Positions 60,312-64,000 of a DNA stretch of 64,000 nucleotides are shown in pieces. The notes beneath the pieces are model-generated. The model worked only from the letters and a program-made list of their open reading frames with translations. It was not told where the DNA came from and made no database searches. Source of the DNA: Mesorhizobium mediterraneum (lineage in GTDB: Bacteria; Pseudomonadota; Alphaproteobacteria; Rhizobiales; Rhizobiaceae); the NCBI RefSeq assembly GCF_002284565.1, contig NZ_NPKI01000026.1, positions 225,292 to 289,291 on the forward strand, given 5' to 3'. A program made the position numbers and the translations under genes. How positions within the stretch are numbered: position 1 is the stretch's first letter; each line of letters starts with the position of its first letter.

Positions 60312-62587
60312 ACCAAGCTGCCCCCGCGCCGAAAGAGAATATGGGAAATCCCGTTCCCCGGATCGATGCCCGCCTGAAGGTTACCGGCCAGGCTGGTTAC
60401 CCAGCCGACCTTGCGACCGCGAATGTCGCCTATGGCGTGCTTGCCACCAGCACCATCGCCAAGGGCAGCATTTCCGCCCTCCGGCTCGAGAGGGCCCGTG
60501 CGGTGCCCGGCGTCCTCGATATCGTCAGCGTCGGTGATATGGATGAGGTCGACAAGCCAGAATTCGGCAATACCGGCGCAAGCTCGATCGCTCCGCTGCA
60601 CGACAAGACCATCTTCCATGACGGCCAGATCATCGCTCTGGTGGTTGCCGAGACATTCGAGGCGGCGGCGGAGGCAGCTATGCTGATCCGCGCCGACTAT
60701 GCGCAAGAAACACCCAGCGCCAGCTTCGATTCCCGGGGAACCAGGATCGAGCCTGCCGCCGGCAAAAGTCCGATGTACAAGGAGAACCTTAAAGCCGGCG
60801 ATTTCGACGCGGCCTATGCTGCGGCTGCGGTGAAGATCGACCAGAAATACTCGACGCCGACCCAGCACCACAATCCGATCGAGCTGTTTTCCACGACGGC
60901 GTGGTGGCAGGGCGACCAACTCACCGTGCACGAGCCAAGTCAGAACGTCACCGGCTGGAAGACCGAACTGGCACGGCAACTGAAGATCGACCCGGCCAAT
61001 GTACGGATCGTCAGTCCCTATATCGGCGGTGCTTTCGGCTCCAAGGGGCCGATGACCGCCCGCACGGCGATCGTGGCGGTCGCGGCCCGCCGGGTCGGCC
61101 GGCCGGTGCGCTGCGTGGTCAGCCGCCTGCAGGCTTACGACACACAAACCTATAGGGCGGAGACCCGGCACCGCATCCGTATCGGCGCGAACAGGGACGG
61201 CCGCATCACCGCCTTCGGTCACGAAGGCTGGGAAGTGACCTCGCGACTCGATCCCTATGTCGTCGGCGGCACCTCGGCGACCAGCCGCATGTACAATTAC
61301 GGCTCGGTGCTGACCCGCGTCTCTCTTGTGCATGCAGACCGCAACACACCCGGCTACATGCGTTCGCCGCCCGAGACGCCCTACGTCTATGCGCTCGAAA
61401 ACGCCATGGACGAAATGGCTGTGGAACTCGGCATGGATCCGGTCGAATTCCGCCGCATCAACGAGCCGGAAAAGGAACCGATCGGCGGCAAGCCGTTCTC
61501 CAGCAGATCGCTGATCAAGTGCTATGACCAGGCCGCGGAGGCCTTCGGCTGGTCAAAGCGCGAAGCGGCAGTAGGCTCGATGCGTGATGGCGACTGGCTG
61601 GTCGGCATGGGCTGTGCGACCGCCATCTACCCGACCGCCGCAGCACCCTGCGCAGCCCGTGTCCGCCTGACCGACGACGGCCATGTTCGTGTCCAATCCG
61701 GCTCGCACGAGATCGGCACCGGCGTGCGCACCGTAGCGGGGCAGATGGCGGCCGAACGGCTTGGCGTCGATATCGACAAGGTGAGCGTCGAGATGGGCGA
61801 CAGCACCTTGCCGCCGGCGCCGGTCTCTGGCGGCTCGATTTCGACCGCAAGTGTCTGCTCGGCGGTTCTGAAAGCCTGCGACGCGATTCGCGAAAAACTC
61901 TTCGCCGCGGCTGTCGGGGAAGGCGGACCGCTGGCGGGGTCCGGCAAGGCAAAGTTGGAAATGGAAAAGGAGGCCGTCGTCACCGATAGCGGCAAGTCGG
62001 CCAGACTGTCCGACGTCTTCAACGCGATGCAGATCGGCGCGCTCGAAGAATATGCCGAGTTTGCGCCGAAAGGCTCGTCGCCGGAGGCCTTGAAGAAGCT
62101 CTATGCCGGGCAGGCGGAATTCCACGGCGGCGATCAGGACGAGGATTCGGTGAAATACGCCTATGGCGCAGAATTGGTTGAAGTGCGCATCAACAGCTAC
62201 ACGAGGGAGATCCGGGTACCCCGCATCGTCGGCGCCTTTGCCGCCGGCCGCATCATGAATACGCGCACCGCGCGCAGCCAGTTGATGGGCGGCATGATCT
62301 GGGGCATTGGTCAGGCCCTGCACGAGGCGACCGAAATCGACCAGCGCCATGCCCGCTACGTCAACCGCGATCTGCAGGACTATCTGGTGCCGGTCAACGC
62401 CGACATAAAGCAGCTTGAGGTGATCCTAGTCCCGGAAGTCGATCACGCGGTCAACCCGGCCGGCGTCAAGGGATTGGGCGAACTCGGCAATGTCGGAACG
62501 GCAGCCGCCGTCGCAAGCGCGGTGTATCACGCCACCGGCAGGCGTATCCGCGATCTGCCGATCAGAATAGAGGATTTAATAGTATAA
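60308..62587 (+). CDS. paoC: Aldehyde oxidase molybdenum subunit (PaoC-like)
   Basis: 759 residues of the xanthine dehydrogenase large-subunit family. NPVPRIDARLKVTGQAGYPADL starts the family; the molybdopterin sites include IGGAFGSKGPMTART and GSHEIGTGVRTVAGQMAAE. The catalytic glutamate is in GVKGLGELGNVGTAAA near the end. It oxidises aromatic aldehydes in the periplasm in E. coli. No maturation factor (paoD/xdhC) is in the window; it may lie elsewhere. The operon is otherwise complete. Confidence 0.94.
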   Translation: MNQAAPAPKENMGNPVPRIDARLKVTGQAGYPADLATANVAYGVLATSTIAKGSISALRLERARAVPGVLDIVSVGDMDEVDKPEFGNTGASSIAPLHDKTIFHDGQIIALVVAETFEAAAEAAMLIRADYAQETPSASFDSRGTRIEPAAGKSPMYKENLKAGDFDAAYAAAAVKIDQKYSTPTQHHNPIELFSTTAWWQGDQLTVHEPSQNVTGWKTELARQLKIDPANVRIVSPYIGGAFGSKGPMTARTAIVAVAARRVGRPVRCVVSRLQAYDTQTYRAETRHRIRIGANRDGRITAFGHEGWEVTSRLDPYVVGGTSATSRMYNYGSVLTRVSLVHADRNTPGYMRSPPETPYVYALENAMDEMAVELGMDPVEFRRINEPEKEPIGGKPFSSRSLIKCYDQAAEAFGWSKREAAVGSMRDGDWLVGMGCATAIYPTAAAPCAARVRLTDDGHVRVQSGSHEIGTGVRTVAGQMAAERLGVDIDKVSVEMGDSTLPPAPVSGGSISTASVCSAVLKACDAIREKLFAAAVGEGGPLAGSGKAKLEMEKEAVVTDSGKSARLSDVFNAMQIGALEEYAEFAPKGSSPEALKKLYAGQAEFHGGDQDEDSVKYAYGAELVEVRINSYTREIRVPRIVGAFAAGRIMNTRTARSQLMGGMIWGIGQALHEATEIDQRHARYVNRDLQDYLVPVNADIKQLEVILVPEVDHAVNPAGVKGLGELGNVGTAAAVASAVYHATGRRIRDLPIRIEDLIV

Positions 62588-62641
62588 TTTGCTCCGGTAA
62601 CGGGTTGAAAACACAGAGATAGTCACCGCTGCCTTGCGGCG

Positions 62642-63502
62642 CTAATTGCGTCGGGCCAGCAAATCGGAAATGTAGCGTTGCAGGGAAACAGTGCCACGCT
62701 CGGGATCGGCGGGCAGTTCAAGCTCGTCCAGAGTGAGGGCGGTCATGCGCGCATACGACTCGGCAGCCGCCCTGGAAAAGCCCATGCCCTCAAAGGTCTC
62801 TTGCCATTTTTCACGCGGTGCCGTCACCACCTGAATGTCTTTTCGTAACTCGTCGCTCAGACAAGCCGCGACATCAGACGCAGCATAGCGCGCCGGCCCT
62901 TCGACATAGTGGGTACCTGTCTGCTCGATCGGCTCTTTCAGCAAACGGGCGGCGGCGCGCCCAAGGTCGTCCGGGGCCACCATCGGCAATCTGAAGTCCG
63001 CCGGAAAAAAGGTGTTCACCACCCCATCCTGCTCCGCAGTTTCAAGAGCAGAATCCCAGTTGCTCATATAATATGCGGCCCGGATGATGCTGGCAGGGAT
63101 CGGCTGGGTGCGCAGTTTCTGCTCCAACCCGTAAAGGATGTTCAGGTCGCCACACCGGTCGCCGGGCTGAGCGCCGTAGGTTGATTGCGCGACGATCTTT
63201 CGCAATCCAGATCCTTCAAGGGCCGCAATGATGGCGGCAACGGTCTTGCGCTCTTCAACGTCGGTGTCGGTCGATGGGTCTGCTGGCGGATTGAGCAGAA
63301 ACAGGCGCTCGCCTTGACGAAAGACGTGACGAAGGGCCTCGCTGTCGTGGACATCCGCCACCGCGATTTCAGCGCCACGCCGGGTCCAGTCGGCGGCTTT
63401 GGAGGGGTCGCGAGTTACGATGGTGACCGCTTCGCCCTGCTGCAAAAGCGACATGGCTGCAGCAGAACCAACATGGCCCGTGCCCCCGAGAATGATGTTC
63501 AT
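62642..63502 (-). CDS. NmrA-like NAD(P)-binding protein
   Basis: 286 residues. MNIILGGTGHVGSAAAMSLLQQGE is the Rossmann loop of the atypical SDR/NmrA group; APDDLGRAAARLLKEP and HYVEGPARYAASDVA follow as usual. No catalytic Tyr-Lys pair typical of classical SDRs is clear. It may be a redox sensor or quinone-reductase-like enzyme. It converges with paoC and starts 18 bases past the stop of the HAD-like gene on the same strand, so these two may be one operon. Confidence 0.88.
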   Translation of the reverse strand: MNIILGGTGHVGSAAAMSLLQQGEAVTIVTRDPSKAADWTRRGAEIAVADVHDSEALRHVFRQGERLFLLNPPADPSTDTDVEERKTVAAIIAALEGSGLRKIVAQSTYGAQPGDRCGDLNILYGLEQKLRTQPIPASIIRAAYYMSNWDSALETAEQDGVVNTFFPADFRLPMVAPDDLGRAAARLLKEPIEQTGTHYVEGPARYAASDVAACLSDELRKDIQVVTAPREKWQETFEGMGFSRAAAESYARMTALTLDELELPADPERGTVSLQRYISDLLARRN

Positions 63503-63520
63503 GGCCGATCCTTTCGCTCC

Positions 63521-64000
63521 CTATTCCTCCGGGGCGGTGGCGGGAGCCGTATAACGGCGACGTACTGCATCCAGAACGTGCTTGCGACTTTCCTGCGCCG
63601 AGAGCATTTCGTCCTTCTCTGCCTCGGCGGCTTCGCGCGCCAGCTCCTTGTCCCTGATCTGATGCCGAAACCATTCGGAATAGTCGCCGGCACGCAGGTG
63701 ATGCTCCCAAGTCCCGTCGTCGATGCCTTCGGCGATCTGAGCGAAGATCATCAGGTTATGGGCCCGCAGGTTCATCGCGTTGTCGGGACCTCTGAAATAG
63801 AAGCTGCCGGCCTCGTCTAGGTGACCTTCTGCATATTTGCGGCTGTGACGCTTGAGTGACTGGCGCGGCTCGATCGCCTTGACCATGGCAATTTTCTTGC
63901 GGGTTTGAGGCCGCCAGAGCAACACGCGCTCGCCTTTTGGCGACGGAATATCCTTTGGCGGCTTGGTATCCGTCTCATGGCAAAAGGCCTTGATGACATT
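63521..64000 (-). CDS. HAD-like hydrolase, C-terminal part (5' end outside window)
   Basis: The frame is open without a stop to the right edge (160 codons), so the start is missing. The visible piece contains KDIPSPKGERVLLWRP, FYFRGPDNAMNLRAHNLMIFAQIAEGIDDGTWEHHL and DYSEWFRHQIRD, a C-terminal region I associate with HAD-type hydrolases annotated as phosphoglycolate-phosphatase-like. The catalytic Asp motif would lie off the edge. Internal GTG at 63925 and ATG at 63886 are not the true start. Confidence 0.6.
   Translation of the reverse strand, partial: NVIKAFCHETDTKPPKDIPSPKGERVLLWRPQTRKKIAMVKAIEPRQSLKRHSRKYAEGHLDEAGSFYFRGPDNAMNLRAHNLMIFAQIAEGIDDGTWEHHLRAGDYSEWFRHQIRDKELAREAAEAEKDEMLSAQESRKHVLDAVRRRYTAPATAPEE

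Noticed and set aside
60023..61333. Minus-strand open frame of 436 codons
   Set aside because: Antisense to paoB/paoC, which have unambiguous cofactor motifs; the product is of odd composition.

Overview
The window looks like a chromosomal stretch of a soil alphaproteobacterium of the Mesorhizobium/Rhizobiales type. The base composition is GC-rich, the protein families are typical of rhizobia (imp-type type VI secretion, multiple Ku/LigD genes, PaoABC-type oxidase, many tiny hydrophilic stress proteins), and many intergenic regions carry the GGAAC-N18/19-TT signature of alphaproteobacterial EcfG/RpoE2 general-stress promoters. No rRNA, tRNA, CRISPR or insertion sequence was seen. The genus is an inference from style; no marker gene is present.

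Region 1 (1-33494) is a complete type VI secretion system (T6SS). One long minus-strand gene string runs from about 30411 down to 10406: tssA, tssB, tssC, hcp, tssE, tssF, tssG, tagH (FHA), tssJ, tssK, tssL, tssM, tagF, a DUF4150/PAAR-like protein with a cysteine/histidine-rich C-terminal extension (candidate toxin), two tandem related small proteins (candidate immunity proteins), a DUF2169 protein and a ketosynthase-like protein without catalytic residues. clpV (tssH) is divergent from tssA on the plus strand. A plus-strand module, vgrG - DUF6484 protein - TIGR02270 protein (6453-10387), converges on the end of the main operon. To its left, on the minus strand, lies a second set of membrane-complex genes: a second tagH, a second OmpA-type tssL and a second tssM that runs off the left edge. 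No PpkA/PppA pair and no dedicated T6SS regulator is visible.

Region 2 (33495-48500) is a mosaic of small stress-type genes and oxidoreductases: a 72-aa protein, a DUF2934 protein, an SDR-DoxX fusion, a DUF2269 membrane protein, a thioredoxin-reductase-like flavoprotein, a TetR regulator divergent from a coniferyl-aldehyde-type dehydrogenase, a GFA protein, a stand-alone SIR2 protein, several short disordered proteins, a pyruvate-oxidase-like TPP enzyme, a host-attachment-like hydrophilic protein, a phosphoribosyltransferase and a frameshifted ABC substrate-binding protein. Many of these have a GGAAC-N18/19-TT element just upstream, so the region reads as a general-stress-response island.

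Region 3 (48494-58431) is a DNA-repair neighbourhood: ku1-ligC (plus) converging with ku2-ligD (minus), which is two complete non-homologous end-joining pairs. They are followed by a small lipoprotein, a KTSC protein, an AlkB-like dioxygenase, a second GFA protein, an MgtC family membrane protein, a DUF763 protein and a PPC/DUF296 protein. Both ku genes have stress-promoter matches.

Region 4 (58649-64000) holds a three-gene molybdenum aldehyde oxidase operon of the paoABC type with a Tat signal on the iron-sulfur subunit, then a minus-strand NmrA-like NAD(P)-binding protein and the C-terminal part of a HAD-like hydrolase cut by the right edge.
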